Assembly (NCBI GenBank): GCA_947561585.1
Contig: CANNZV010002492.1
Location: 1-64,000, forward strand
Reading direction: 5' to 3'
From: Caprella mutica
Lineage: Eukaryota; Arthropoda; Malacostraca; Amphipoda; Caprellidae
Length of the DNA stretch: 64,000 nucleotides
Positions within the stretch are counted from its first letter, which is position 1. Every line of letters starts with the position of its first letter. This document shows positions 11,161-22,545 of the stretch, piece after piece. The notes beneath the pieces were generated by a model. That model was not told the origin of the DNA, did no database searches, and saw nothing but the letters and a program-made list of their open reading frames with translations. Made by a program: the position numbers and the translations under genes.

Positions 11161-11350
11161 CTCCAGAAAAATGAACAAGAATGGCTTCCGAAGTAATTGA
11201 AGTCACCCTTCACCTTACAGGTAAGCCTTGGGTAACTGTTCAATTACTTATCGCCATTCTTGTTCATTCTGGAGTGTTCCAGAGGTGCCAACTTATGAGA
11301 TTTTAAAGAACGCAGCAAAAGATGAGACCAACCAATTTTCAAGTATGAAT

Positions 11351-11647
11351 TTAAGATAAGAGCATTAGAAAATTGTAACGTTGACCCACCCTGCGACCTT
11401 GATTATCGTCAATGGTAATATTATGGTTCAAGAAAGAACAGGCAGCTGCTGCACAAGTGCAGAGATTAAACTTAGCAATGTCGATTCCTGCCTCTTCCAT
11501 AATTGCTTCAATCCGTCTACCTATTTTTGAAATAGATAGGTACTGTTTGTATGATTTTCGGAAACTTACAGAGTTGATTAGACTCTCCACGAAATCTAAT
11601 CCATGTACTCTTTGAAGGTTAAATATAGACAGAATTTGAATTGGCAT
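11351..11647 (-). pseudogene. Possible tyrosine-recombinase C-terminal fragment (DIRS/Crypton type)
   Basis: A 98-codon open stretch. The segment GRRIEAIMEEAGIDIAKF followed by AAAACSFLNHN resembles the catalytic region of tyrosine recombinases of DIRS/Ngaro/Crypton elements, where a helix ending in AGID is followed by an HxxR-type motif. The expected His and Arg are not present (LCTC instead), so it would be inactive. There is no RT or other domain beside it on this strand. It could be a fragment of the same kind of element as the DIRS remnant at 38-40 kb, but from another copy. Recognition is by motif spacing only. Confidence 0.4.
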
Positions 11648-11649
11648 TA

Positions 11650-13260
11650 AAATACCTCATTTAATCAGGAATTCATTATTTCCCACACGTGGTGTATAAA
11701 GTAATTGAAATAGTCTCTTTCATGATACAAAATCTTTATACATCCATAACTTTGAAAGTTGGAACTTGATGTATAGATCATCGAGCTTGTACCGTATCTC
11801 ATTAATTAATATGTTGAAATTCTAAAAGCAATACCTTCCAGAGGGAAATAATTTTTCAAAATTCAAAACAGAAGAAACTTCCAAGATCATTTGTACATGG
11901 GAGTGGTTAGTCTTATTTAATTTTTATTTTAATTGGTATCCAGGATACCTGCACTAATTCAATAACTAACACTCTTTACTGCAAGAGATTTCACTATAGA
12001 TAATCCAGTATTATAAGAAAACTTTATATTAATAATTTACATCATTAAATTGCATGGGATCAATTTTCTGTCTACTCAAGAAATATACCACTTGTGATCT
12101 AGCTATGTTGTTTATAGAGGTTTGGCGGAAATTCTGCACTAAAAACACATGATACTGATTTTGTACCACAAAAGGGGTAATGAACACTGTTGCACTTGGT
12201 CTTCCTAAATTTTATAAAGCCTCATGACACTTAAACGTTAGATATCAGCTACTATTCGGTAATCCCATCAAAATACCAACTTACTTTATCAGCATGAACG
12301 TTTTGATAAAAGTATATTTTTTCACAGAAAAATAAGTCTTCTAACAGACGTTGTCAAAATCTTTAATTAATACGAGAGCATGGCTGAATATTTGTAGTCT
12401 TGACAGTAAATATTTTGATGTGGACAAACTAAATGTCATTTGAAAAGGCCCTGCCAACCGGATTAAAATGGCCTTCAGTTCTAGAACATTAATGTGGGAG
12501 GTAGAGTCTTAGCATATATAATCCCATCTATTTTAAATAAAATTTAATATATTTATAAGAAATTTACATTCTTCAAGTTGATGCATCAGTGGTAGCTAAT
12601 TACAATACTTTGAGAATCATGGTTTATGCTTACTAAACTGATTGAAAAGATTCATATTCAACTGGAAATATATATTATCAGAGGTTATATAAACTCAGAG
12701 TTGAAGGCCACGTTTTCCACACTTCTCCTGATGATGAATAGAAATCTTTTCAATCGAAAGCTTGAAACCAAAAATACCTTCAACGCTTACGAAACTAAAG
12801 TAATGAAAGGGTGTCTAAATACTTTAAGCTGGATAATCATCATCAATTTCTATTCTTTTGTAAGTTACTATTGACAATTTTGAGAGCATTAATTTTAAGA
12901 CGTTCTAAAATTATAAAGAATAAACCTCCCCCTTAAACTGCTGGAAGGTAGAGAGTCAACAGTTTGATAAAAAATAAAAACGTCACAATTAATAGAATTT
13001 TGCTCAAATTTGTTGCATCAATTAAAAATCATTCCTTTCTAATGATTAGGAATAAACAAAATAAAATTTCTTTCATAACTAATAACAACAGTGCTCTCTC
13101 TCTCTCTCTCTGCAACAGTCCATTCATATACGAATTCATCTATCAATTAAGTAAATTAAATAGTACGTAGACAAGTAACTTTCAGTTCTTAATTTTGCCA
13201 ATATAGAATACATGACTTAAGTTGCATGATTCACAAGTAGAGCCTTTAGCTACAAACTTA
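11650..13260. other. No gene seen; AT-rich
   Basis: Isolated short open stretches only, and a (CT)n microsatellite at ~13093-13111. Nothing supports coding. Confidence 0.4.
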
Positions 13261-13261
13261 C

Positions 13262-13350
13262 CTGAGTTAGAAATGTTTTCCAATTTCTAATATCTACGGT
13301 ATTATTCTCTATATGGACAGAAAAGTAATCATCTTCAAAATCAATAGAGG
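13262..13350 (-). CDS. Possible isolated exon
   Basis: Reading minus, an open frame with natural composition (SIDFEDDYFSVHIENN, then DIRNWKTFLTQ) runs up to a strong donor, ACTCAG|GTAAGT at 13262. The upstream acceptor is not obvious; the frame opens after a stop at ~13375. No neighbour exon was found. It could be a relic exon of the small gene or of a TE, or chance. Family not recognised. Confidence 0.2.
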
Positions 13351-14642
13351 CCACGAGACAAATTTATTCCATTGAACCAACTACAGTTCTTCAATGTTCT
13401 AATAAATAACGTTAATAATGGATATGCAGATTCGATGGCTTTAGATAAATTTATAAATAAATGAAGTCCTTCACGTCTTATATGAATGAGAAAACTGAAC
13501 CGAAAATTATCATTATTCTCTATGACCAATCTTCATACCTATAGACATTAATTTTTGAATTTCCAAAATAAGAAATAATTTGGAAATACAGGTTTTATGT
13601 AACTATGTGTACCAAATTTCTGGTTGAACTAGTTGTTGCCCTAGTGCAACAACGTATTCAACAGTCTTCAACTCTTCGTCAATTCCCGCGTCGCAGAAGA
13701 ATTTATCGAGGAATATAGGTAATTAGGGTAAAGTAGGTATATTACGACACATAGTAAACTGGCCTACTAGAAAAACTATGAACAGTCTTGAATCCTAGCA
13801 GGAGGTTATCGAAATTCCCCTGTTAATTCTCTGAATCAGAGAAAAACTTAACATTGCAAATTCATTTGGGAAGAGACTGTAGGCATATAACTAGTAAGTT
13901 AACTGGCTTCCAGCAAAATTTTTATTGAAGAACCAGACTTGGATATGCAATTGCAAAACATATCTGTAGTGGTATTAACAGTCTGTATTTGTTAAGAAAT
14001 TAAATATTGGTACTTGAGACTAAAGTTCAAGTTACACGATATGTCTAGTGTTCCTTAGATGAAGCCAGTACAAGCTCGGGTCACAAATTCCCGGCTAAAA
14101 TAGCTAACTAGTTGCCCTAGCTAAAAATTCATAGATTGTCTTCAATCATAGTAGTGAATATCGGAATCCCCTCTCAAATTGTTCTGAAACAGAAAATTTT
14201 CATAATGCGAGTTTATATGGAAGGAGACTCAATAGGCATATAGCCTGTAGCTAGTTAGTAGTCACCATGAATTTGAGACGAAATTTTTATAAAGAGTTAA
14301 AAAATTATACGCAATATAGCGTAACGTATATTTGATATTTCCAGTGAAAGCACGGTCTCAAAATACCGGCTTCAAACTAACTAACTAGATTTACCTTAGT
14401 CACAAAATTTTTAGGGTTTCTCTTCAAAATTCCCCTGTCTATATTATATCTCTGAATCAGAGAAAATTTCACGATGTGAAATTATTGTTAAGAGACTATA
14501 GGCATATAACCTATAACTAGTTAGTAGTTAACTGGATTATTATTATTAATTGTATCCATAAATTCATGGTGCTTCTTGAATGGAATACATAGCGCACTAG
14601 TAGCAATATCAATCTTTAAGTAGCTACCAATTATAAGCTAGA

Positions 14643-14848
14643 TAGGGTAAAGCAGGTAAATTGCGGTACACTAATTAACTGTGTCCTCTAACCACAGAAA
14701 TATCATAGCTTCAAACAATAATAAAATATAGAATGCATTCCGCTACTTCAGATATCTGAACAAATTTCAATAAAAATTCGAATCAAAAAGTTTTAGAAAA
14801 GTTCTTGCAAAGACTGCAATTGAACCGCAATTTACCTGTGGGACCCTA
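14643..14848. mobile_element. MITE, TAGGGTCAAGTAGGTAAATT family, copy 2
   Basis: TAGGGTAAAGCAGGTAAATTG at the left matches inverted CAATTTACCTGTGGGACCCTA at the right. Inserted between units of the ~275-bp repeat. Confidence 0.75.
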
Positions 14849-15280
14849 GGCAATGATTACAAACAAGTATTATTTACAATTTACGCCACTTTGTACCCGT
14901 TAAAAATTTTTATTTTGAGTATTATTGCACATATGTAAAGTTACCATATAATATAATAAAGAAGTTCAAGAAAGTTATAGTATTATACGATATATAGTGT
15001 ATATTTGTTCAATCCAGTAAAGCACGGTCACGAATTTCCGGCTTGAACTAGCTAACTAGTACCCTAGTCACGAATTCTTAGGGTTTTAGTCATCAAACCT
15101 AGCAGGGGGTTATCGAAATTCCCCTGTCTATAATTTTTCTCTTAGTAGAGAAGAATTTCACTGAGTGAAATTTGGAAAGAGACTCTATTGGCATAGCTAA
15201 GCCTATAGCTAGTTAGTAGTAAACTGGTAGTCACCAATTTGTGACGAAAATTTTAAAGAGAGTTAAATAGTTACTAGATA

Positions 15281-15464
15281 TAGGGTCAAGCAGGTAAATT
15301 GCGGCACGCTAACTAACTGCGGCCTCTAACAAAAGAAACATCATGGTTTCAAAACACACGTTAAAAAATAATATTAAGAAATTATATCATTCACCACGCT
15401 TCTTTTGATATCAATGCAACATTTCAATGTAATTTGGGAGCCGCAATTTACCTATGTGACCCTA
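15281..15464. mobile_element. MITE, TAGGGTCAAGTAGGTAAATT family, copy 3
   Basis: TAGGGTCAAGCAGGTAAATT at the left and CAATTTACCTATGTGACCCTA at the right. The sub-terminal CATCATGGTTTCAAA is shared with copy 1. Lies between two ~275-bp units. Confidence 0.75.
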
Positions 15465-16224
15465 TCATATTTTTGAGATATCCAGTTTAAGCACGGTCAC
15501 GAATTTCCGGCTTTATCTATTCTAACTAGTAACTCTAGTCACGAATTCTTAGAGTTTTAGTCATCAATCCTAGCAGGGGGTTATCGAAATTCCCCTGTCT
15601 ATAATTTTTCTCTTAGTAGAGAAGAATTTCACAATGTGAAATTTGGAAAGAGACTCTATAGGCATAGCTAAGCCTATAGCTAGTTAGTAGTTAACTGGTT
15701 AGTAGTCACCGTAAATTTGGGACGAAAATATTAAGTGAGTTAGTTATACACGATATAGCGTATATTTGCAGTGTAAGCACGGTCTCGAAATACCGGCTTC
15801 GAACTAACTAACTAGATTTACCCTATTCACGAATTTCTAGGGTTTGTCTTCGGTCCAGCAGGGGGTTATCGAAATTCCCCTGTCTGTGAAATTATTGGAA
15901 AGAGACTATAGGCATACAACCTATAACTAGTTAGTAGTTAACTGGCTCACTTAAAAACTATCAGCAAGGCCTGTTTTCAAGTACCACGCAAGATAGGTAA
16001 TTTTTTAAAAATCATAATAACGAGCAAAAGTGGCTAAAATTGTATATCCTATAGAACTAATAGTAAAGCTATAATAAAAACACTTATCTGTATACGAGAA
16101 CATCTAGGCTTGAATGAAAATCGAATTCAATCGATCACAAACACTGTGCACGCACAACTAGACTTTTTAAGCCTAGGAGAGCAGGAAAAAACACACACAT
16201 GTTAACGCGCCGAATGCAAATGGC

Positions 16225-16312
16225 GAACTGAATGCTTAAGTTAACGGCCGATGCAGGTGGACATCTCATAAGTTGGCACCTCTGGAACACTCCAGAATGA
16301 ACAAGAATGGCG
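16225..16312. repeat. Right partner of the wide inverted pair
   Basis: Reverse complement of ~11003-11087. It also contains AATGAACAAGAATGGC, but the exon is broken immediately after (GATAAGTAATTAATAA), as in the 11250-11301 copy, so it is not a functional first exon. Confidence 0.75.
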
Positions 16313-16494
16313 ATAAGTAATTAATAATCGATCGGCAGCGATAATAATATTTAGTGCATATAACGCTATTGTTTGCACTTGAACTAAAATGGTATTGAGG
16401 AGCGTTCACATTCAACACGTAACACACTTGAAACAAGATTTGAACTGAAAAGTGTCAGCCGATTAATTGGCTTTGAGGAAAGCATAAGTTGCCA

Positions 16495-17095
16495 TATACT
16501 CATTTGATTTAATTCACACCTAAACTTGAAAAAGTAGCGCCAACACTCATAGTAAGTTAATTTATACACCAGATACATAGGATTAACAGTCTTTGTGGGT
16601 TACTTTGTCACACTATGTCATAGTTGTTTTAACTCACACCTAAACTTACAAAAAAGTAGCGTCAACTCTCATAGTAAGTTAATTCATACACTGCAGAATA
16701 CATTGGATTAACAGTCTTTGTGGGTTACTATAACACACTATGTCATAGTTGATTCAACTCGCACCTAAACTTAAAAAAAGTAGCGCCAACTCTCATAGTA
16801 AGTTAATTCATACACCAGATACATAGGATTAACAGTCTTTGTGGGTTTCTTCAACACACTTTGTCATAGTTGTTTTAACATATGTTCAAACTCCCAAAAT
16901 GTAACTCTAACTCTCATATTAAGTTGATTCAATCCATAAAATGATTTGAATTAACTATGTTTGGTGACACACCACGTCATAGTTGTTTTGACACACGTGA
17001 AAACATGAATCTAGTCCAACTAACTCACGTAATAAATTGATTCAAGGCATAAATTGTTGACCCATTAAATATGAGTAAACTTTTTTCTCTGTGTA
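16495..17095. repeat. ~120-bp tandem repeat, four copies
   Basis: AACAGTCTTTGTGGGTTACT occurs at ~16586, 16711 and (variant) 16831, with CTCATAGTAAGTTAATTCA between. A fourth, more diverged unit runs to ~17060. The block ends TTTTTTCTCTGTGTAG, the inverse of the CACAGAGAAA motif at 2797. Confidence 0.7.
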
Positions 17096-17969
17096 GAATA
17101 ATAAGAGTGATATAAATAATGCATGTACACTGCTAGAGATGTGCAGCAAAGCATCAGCTGTTGCCAGTTTGTGTTCTGCTATCCACTGCACCTGAAGTGT
17201 GATGGCGTGACAGCTATGGGTGTGGCTTTTCAAAGGGGCATACATTTTTTATATAACATAACCACAATAAGATACAGCACGTAGTGACGTACTACTCTCG
17301 TAAATTTCTGTTTGGAAATGTCAGTGTTGTCATCTGAGTGTTAAAGCAGAAATAAAATTTAAATTTAGAAAGGACAATAAGGAGGTATGTTTCGTGAGTG
17401 ATGTCATAACTAGAGCCCGGATTTCTAGTTCTTATGCTATAAACGCTACTTTGACCATAAAAATAAAGTTTTATAGCGTTTTTAGCATGAACGCTATTTT
17501 GACTATTAAAGCTATTTTGACTATAAAAGCTATTTTGACTAGAAATTAAAAGATAAAACTAGTAATTATGGTATAAACGACTATAAAACCTGTGATAAAC
17601 CATCCTTTACATGGGAAATATAATTGCATTAGATTATTGTATTATTGATAAATTAAACATGTAAGAGACATTTAAATTAGTATGCCATTTAATTCACAAT
17701 TTTTATAGTAATATTCCATAGAAAACGTACGAGCATAATTATTGGGAAATAAATCACTACTCAATACAGTATAATATTATATAATTTTCTCAAAAGAATG
17801 AAATGATATATGAAGATATGCCCAATAAAATAAATATATGGTATTTATTTATTGTGACAGATTAATTTCGCTCTTTGCGTAAAGAAGTTACTTTGATCAC
17901 ACATTTCTGAACGTCATTGTTAGTTGAGAGTTCACGCTGTAACAACCAAACATGCCCAAAGTGAAACAA

Positions 17970-18092
17970 CCCGCAACTCTTTTGAAGTTGAAAGAAGATT
18001 CTCAAAAGTGAAAATGATTTTAAGCGACAAGAGACTAAGCATGACAGCTGAAACTGTCAATAAAATGTTGGTAATTTCTTTTAATGATTTGT
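17970..18092 (+). pseudogene. hAT transposase C-terminal (dimerisation) remnant
   Basis: The frame reads FEVERRFSKVKMILSDKRLS then ETVNKMLVI and a stop. This is the conserved hAT C-terminal block (S-E-R-x-FS, then DKR, then NKL) that dimerises the enzyme. Nothing of the DDE or BED zinc-finger parts is present, so the copy depended on another source of transposase. The related copy at 53337-53452 keeps the same tail. Confidence 0.75.
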
Positions 18093-18117
18093 AATTGTTT
18101 CAATAAAAAGTAGCATA

Positions 18118-18893
18118 CAGGCAAGCCTCGCTTTAAGTACAACTCATGATTCGAAATAAGTCATGATTCGAAATAAGAACCGTTCGTAGACATAGAAAAC
18201 GGAGACATTTTTTGCGATTATTTCACGGTAACTAAAAAAAATATCAAAATTATAATCCAGATGAAGTTATTAGAAGCAATTGGTTCAGAAATTCAACATG
18301 TCCCATTTTAGGGTAAGCTCCGTGTTATTACACGGTTCAATATTTTCGAACACGTGAAAATCTTTATATAATAATCATTATTTAACTTTTATTTCAATTG
18401 GTATCCATGCTACCAATTAGAATGGAAGTTAAATAATAATTGTAGTATTTTCTTTTCTGACGTGTCCGAAATTGTAGAACCAACCAATAACTTGGAACTT
18501 AGTACCCTACTACCAAAAATATTTCATAGAGCATAAACTTTATGTTTGATAAATGTAGAACAATAATTATAGAAATCTAAGTATCTTTTAATTACTCACC
18601 TATACTGAGTGAGAGTTAAGCTATGGATGGATTTTAAAACATTTAATATATGCACGACTTTAAATTTTTTCATCACAGTCACAAACAATGAAAGACTGAA
18701 TATTGTTATTAATATGCTTATATACGTAGTACTTTAAGAACTCTAAAACAAATTTTCTTTCTATAACTCATTGAAAATGATATTTAGAATCAAGGAGTGA
18801 CAATTATAAATTTCTTGTTACTTTTATTCGCTTTAGTTACCGTTTGGTAACTAATCTGAGTCGTGATTTGGTAACTAAAGCGGGGGATGCCTG
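18118..18893. mobile_element. Tigger/pogo-like MITE nested in the hAT
   Basis: Ends CAGGCAAGCCTCGCTTTAAG and, inverted, AAAGCGGGGGATGCCTG, both close to the Tigger-type terminus. The TA target duplication lies at 18116-18117 and 18894-18895. The paralogous hAT at 52.7 kb has the undisturbed site (AGTAGCATATTTATC), which proves the insertion and the TA duplication. No transposase ORF. Confidence 0.85.
18309..18509. mobile_element. MITE, GATAAGTTCCGAATTATCGG family, nested third level
   Basis: TAGGGTAAGCTCCGTGTTAT at the left, ATAACTTGGAACTTAGTACCCTA inverted at the right, with inverted sub-terminal ATTTTCGAACACGTGA / CTGACGTGTCCGAAATT. Inserted within the Tigger-like MITE. Confidence 0.65.
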
Positions 18894-19085
18894 TATTTAT
18901 TATATTAATAATTAATTATTGTCACTGCTTTTGCATTTGGTTTGTGTTGTTCTATTTGAGTTTTTTTGTCATATTTTATTATTTAGCTGTAACTTGGACA
19001 ACATAGTGTTTGGGTAAATTTTGTTTAGTTTATTTTCATCTTGTTAGTTTCTTGTAAAATATGTATAAGCTACGTATAAATTAAG

Positions 19086-20524
19086 TGTTAGCTACAAGCT
19101 CGGGGCGAAGTTTGACTTCTGGGAGCTAGGGGTTTTGGTGGCAAAGAAAAACACAACGATATCTTGAAACGCACTGTATTCCTGACTTTTACAAGTTGTA
19201 GATCATGTGGTGCTGCAAAATAAAAAAAAAAAAGTTAAACTCTATAAACATCTTAAGTTGGAATGCTAAAACTTGACAATGATTAAAATAAATCTATACA
19301 GCGCACAATTCTCCTTAGTGAATCAGTAGGTATTTAAATTTATTTAGACTTAATGATTATATAGGAATGACATTTATAGAAGTAAATAGTACCCCAGAGT
19401 TGTGACTGCAAATAGAGCACAGGTAACAATTTACACCCTCCACAATATTAAATCAGAAGAGCAGGCTTAGACTAACGAATATGATGTAATCACCCTACCC
19501 GGCTATACTTTTCTACTTACCAAGTATTAACGCTTTCCATCACTAATGCTCCACACAGCCCCGAGATCTTGTACTAATATAAACCAATAATCATCTATAA
19601 ACGAACAATCAGTGAGTACTCTAATGTATCTGGAATGTATAAAAGATAAGTTCGCTCAAAGACCAAAGACAGACACAGACCAAAAACAGACACAGACCAA
19701 AAACAGACACAGACCAAAAACAGACACAGGCTAAAAACAGACACAGGCTAAAAACAGACACAGGCTAAAAACAGACACAGGCTAAAAACAGACACAGGCT
19801 AAAAACAGACACAGGCTAAAAACAGACACAGGCTAAAAACAGACACAGGCTAAAAACAGACACAGGCTAAAAACAGACACAGGCTAAAAACAGACACAGG
19901 CTAAAAACAGACACAGGCTCATTCGGACACAGGCTCATTCGGACACAAACAGACTCACGCGGAAACAAACAGACTCACTCGGAAACAAACAGACTCAGGC
20001 GGAAAAACAGACTCACGCGGAAATAAACAGACTCACACGGAAACAAACAGACTCACGCGGAAACAAACAGACTCACACGGAAACAAACAGACTCACGCGG
20101 AAACAGACAGACTCACGCGGAAACAGACAGACTCACGCGGAAACAAACAGACTCACGCGGAAACAGACAGACTCACGCGGAAACAGACAGACTCACGCGG
20201 AAACAGACAGACTCACGCGGAAATAGACAGACTCACGCGGAAATAGACAGACTCACGCTCAAACAATTACAGCCACTTGCAAACTTTCAAAGCCGGCACT
20301 CCTCACTTCCCAGTAATGACACCTCCAACCCTAACGCAAGATGTACATATAACAACTGAAACAAGGAACTGAAATGCGCAAACGTCTGGCAAGCGATAAA
20401 GAGTAAAATCTTTTGTAACCGAAAAATACTGACCAAGGTGAGCGGAGAGCGCCCTCTACATGCCAGCACCACCAAAATTCAGTCAACGAGATGCATATAT
20501 TGAATGCTTGACATGCATTCAACA
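19086..20524. mobile_element. Solo LTR containing two minisatellites, nested in the hAT
   Basis: Starts TGTTAGCTAC and ends ATTCAACA, flanked by TTAAG (19081-19085) and TTAAC (20525-20529), a 5-bp duplication with one mismatch. The other hAT copy reads straight across (AAATTAAGAAACATGGG). TG...CA-type ends, a 5-bp duplication and no coding sequence fit a solo LTR left by recombination. Length 1,439 bp, inflated by internal arrays. Family (BEL/Pao or Gypsy) unknown. Confidence 0.75.
19668..20262. repeat. Two adjacent minisatellites (17 bp and 20 bp) in the solo LTR
   Basis: 19668-19920: unit AAAAACAGACACAGGCT (17 bp), ~15 copies, with early variants AGACACAGACC. 19940-20262: unit GAAACAAACAGACTCACGCG (20 bp), ~16 copies, alternating CAAACAG and CAGACAG. 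Both share an ACAGAC core, so one probably gave rise to the other. Confidence 0.9.
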
Positions 20525-21096
20525 TTAACAAACATGGGTTTTATTCATTATTTATTAAACTCATAGTCTTTTATATACGATATTATACGTACCTACACAA
20601 CTGCCAAAAATGTTGTGTAAATTCTGTGAATAATAATTAAAAATCAACTATATCAAATTACAAGAATGGCATAGTTACTCTGAAATTTTATTCCAAAAGT
20701 TTCTATAATGTGGATGAAAGAAAGGAAATGAATCAATTTTAGGACACACTATTAAAAGGACTTTTTAATCGACTTTAAAACTCTTTTTTACAGCTGTAAA
20801 ATCTTTTTCTGTCGCTATTTCGTCTAGTTTCGTTAGAATTATAAATCCGGGCTCTAGCGAGGTGTGCGCAGTTTGGCACTCATTCACCTTATACCTGTAA
20901 GGCCCCATTCACACTTGCGTTTCTCAACGCCGCGTTAGAAATACTGCTCATTGCAAAAAGTTTAGCTGCAATTAATATTAACGGAGCTCTTCACACTTGC
21001 GTTAGAAAAAATGCTGCAATTTTTCTAACGCAAGTGTGAAGAGCTCCGTTAAAATTAATTGCAGCTAAACTTTTTGCCATGAGCAGTATTTCTATA

Positions 21097-22507
21097 GGCT
21101 GCTTCACACATCACCTATATCCGTCCGGGACGTCACCGGTCAGGGATTTTTTATCACTGAGGAGAGCCGGTACTGTGTGAATGTGTCCGTTGAAATTATT
21201 GTAACGATACATTTTTTTCCACTGACAGCGAATCACTGAGAGGAGATTGACCGGTGACGTGCCGGACGGATATCGGTGATGTGTGAAGCCAAGGTTCATA
21301 GACTATAACAGGTTAAACGAATAGGGAAAAAATTGCCATTGAGAAAACAACATTTTCTGTCTTCCTTCTTGAATATGCCTTAAACGGTAGATTAAACTCG
21401 CGCGTGAGTCAACATAGAATTCTTTAGAATTTAATAATCTATCGAATGGTAAAAAAAAAATTCAATGAAATGGTTATTATCGCTGCAAAACCAACAAAAA
21501 ACTAGCTGCTATTCACTACGACAATTAGCAATGGAAGGAACAATTTCTGTCTTTCTTCTTGAATATCTCTTAAACGATAAATTAAACTCGTGCGTAAGTC
21601 AAACTAGAATTGTTCAAAATTTAATAATATATCGAATGATAGAAAAGTATTTCAATGAAATGGTTATTATCACTGCAAAAAGAACAAAAAACTAACTGCT
21701 GTTCACTCCGTTGTCCGTTGATTAATGGGCATTGGCTAACATTTTCATCCGCTTTAATTACTGTAGCTAAAAGCCTAAAATAAGAACAAAAATAATATTG
21801 CAATGATGAAATAAGAAATAAACAATATAAAATGTCAATTATTTGTAACATAGGTTTCATAGGTTTTAATCTAAAGAATAGGTTTTCATATAAAAAAAAT
21901 TGTAGACGCAGCTCTTAGTAACATTTCGTACTATTTCTATTCGTTTAACCTGTTATAGCACAGTACATAGAATAGTATAGTACCCCAGTTACATGTATTA
22001 TTCAAATTTATTCTCGGTAGGCTGTGACGTCATGTATGTAAACAAGAGGTCACGTCATAGTAAACAGAATTGCTGTGGGTCACGTGGAATAGAGAATTAA
22101 GATGGCGGCCAACGCGACCGATCTGACTAAAGATCTAATTATCTTGAATAAATCGTCTTCTTCAAGACTAAAAATTTGTTACTATTTTGGGTGTAAAAAG
22201 ACCAGTGGCAATTTCATCAACAGTCATTTTTTAATTTTCGTCCGTATGACTATTAAGATTGGATAATAGCATGCGGTAATGTGGAATTTAAAAAAATATC
22301 ACCGAAAACGTTATTTAACAAAAGTTGGGTGTGTTGCAGCCATCTTTTGTGTTTGTACTGTACGTACAAACGTACGCACCATTGTTGACATGTAACGTCA
22401 CAGCCTACCGGGACACGCGTAATATCCCCCCTATAGCTCTGGGATACTATATAGTATATATTCTCTGTACTGTGGTTATAGTCTATGAACCTTGGTGTGA
22501 AGCAGCC
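21097..22507. mobile_element. Inner element with GGCTGCTTCACAC ends
   Basis: GGCTGCTTCACAC at 21099 pairs with GTGTGAAGCAGCC at 22494-22506. A further inner pair (ACCTATATCCGTCCGG / CCGGACGGATATCGGT, 21114-21280) forms a 190-bp foldback with CACATCACC/GGTGATGTG. CTATAACAGGTTAAACGAAT at 21303 is inverted at 21937. The result is inverted repeats within inverted repeats. It carries a promoter-like segment and a short ORF. Confidence 0.6.
22102..22266 (+). CDS. Short ORF with THAP-like N-terminus inside the inner element
   Basis: The start context TTAAGATGGCGGCC (a YY1-like AAGATGGCGGC initiator) follows two CACGT-type sites (GGTCACGTCA, GGTCACGTGG). The 54-residue product begins MAANATDLTKDL, then RLKICYYFGCKKTSGNF. 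The Cys-x4-Cys near the start and spacing recall a THAP zinc finger (C2CH), the DNA-binding domain of P-type transposases and of host regulators, but the second C-x2-H pair is not reached before the stop. It may be a captured first exon or the remains of the element's own protein. Weak recognition. Confidence 0.3.
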   Translation: MAANATDLTKDLIILNKSSSSRLKICYYFGCKKTSGNFINSHFLIFVRMTIKIG

Positions 22508-22545
22508 TTTACGTGGCGTTGAGAAACGCAAGTGTTAAGGGGGCC

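Larger units (their letters stand above)
10941..11245. repeat. Perfect 90-bp inverted duplication containing a first exon
   Basis: Arms 10941-11030 and 11156-11245 are exact reverse complements over 90 bp, separated by 125 bp. Each arm holds GAACACTCCAG, the start codon context AAGAATGGCTTCC, the 13-codon exon, and the splice donor ACAG|GTAAG. The left arm faces the rest of the small gene (minus). The right arm (exon 11181-11220, plus) has no recognised partner exons. Another partial inverted copy starts right after (ATCGCCATTCTTGTTCATTC, 11250-11301). Confidence 0.9.
13620..15960. repeat. Six-copy, ~275-bp tandem repeat with MITE insertions
   Basis: Landmarks recur: GCACGGTCACGAATTTCCGG at ~14075, 14350, 15023, 15493, 15778; GGTTATCGAAATTCCCCTGT at ~13803, 15105, 15575, 15858; AGACTATAGGCATA followed by AGCTAGTTAGTAG near each unit end. 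Spacing is ~275-285 bp where uninterrupted, and ~470-670 bp where a MITE (14643, 15281) sits in the unit. Each unit contains small palindromes. Non-coding. Confidence 0.8.
17411..20857 (+). mobile_element. hAT element remnant with two nested insertions
   Basis: Termini are TAGAGCCCGGATTTCTAG at the left and ATAAATCCGGGCTCTA at the right. The interior aligns with the uninterrupted 1.28-kb copy at 52718-53994. Two extra segments are absent from that copy: a Tigger-like MITE (18118-18893) and an LTR (19086-20524). The transposase is reduced to its C-terminal tail (see below). Flanking 8-mers do not match here. Confidence 0.85.
20901..22545. mobile_element. PIF/Harbinger-like non-autonomous element (outer)
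   Basis: Ends GGCCCCATTCACACTTGCGT and inverted ACGCAAGTGTTAAGGGGGCC, flanked by TAA on both sides (20898-20900 and 22546-22548). A 3-bp TWA duplication and GGCC-type ends are characteristic of PIF/Harbinger. The left part has an internal hairpin of TCTAACGCAAGTGTGAAGAG. A second element occupies most of the interior. Confidence 0.75.

Noticed and set aside
11181..11220. Plus-strand copy of the small gene's first exon as a second gene
   Set aside because: No continuing plus-strand exons found; treated as the non-functional arm of the inverted duplication.
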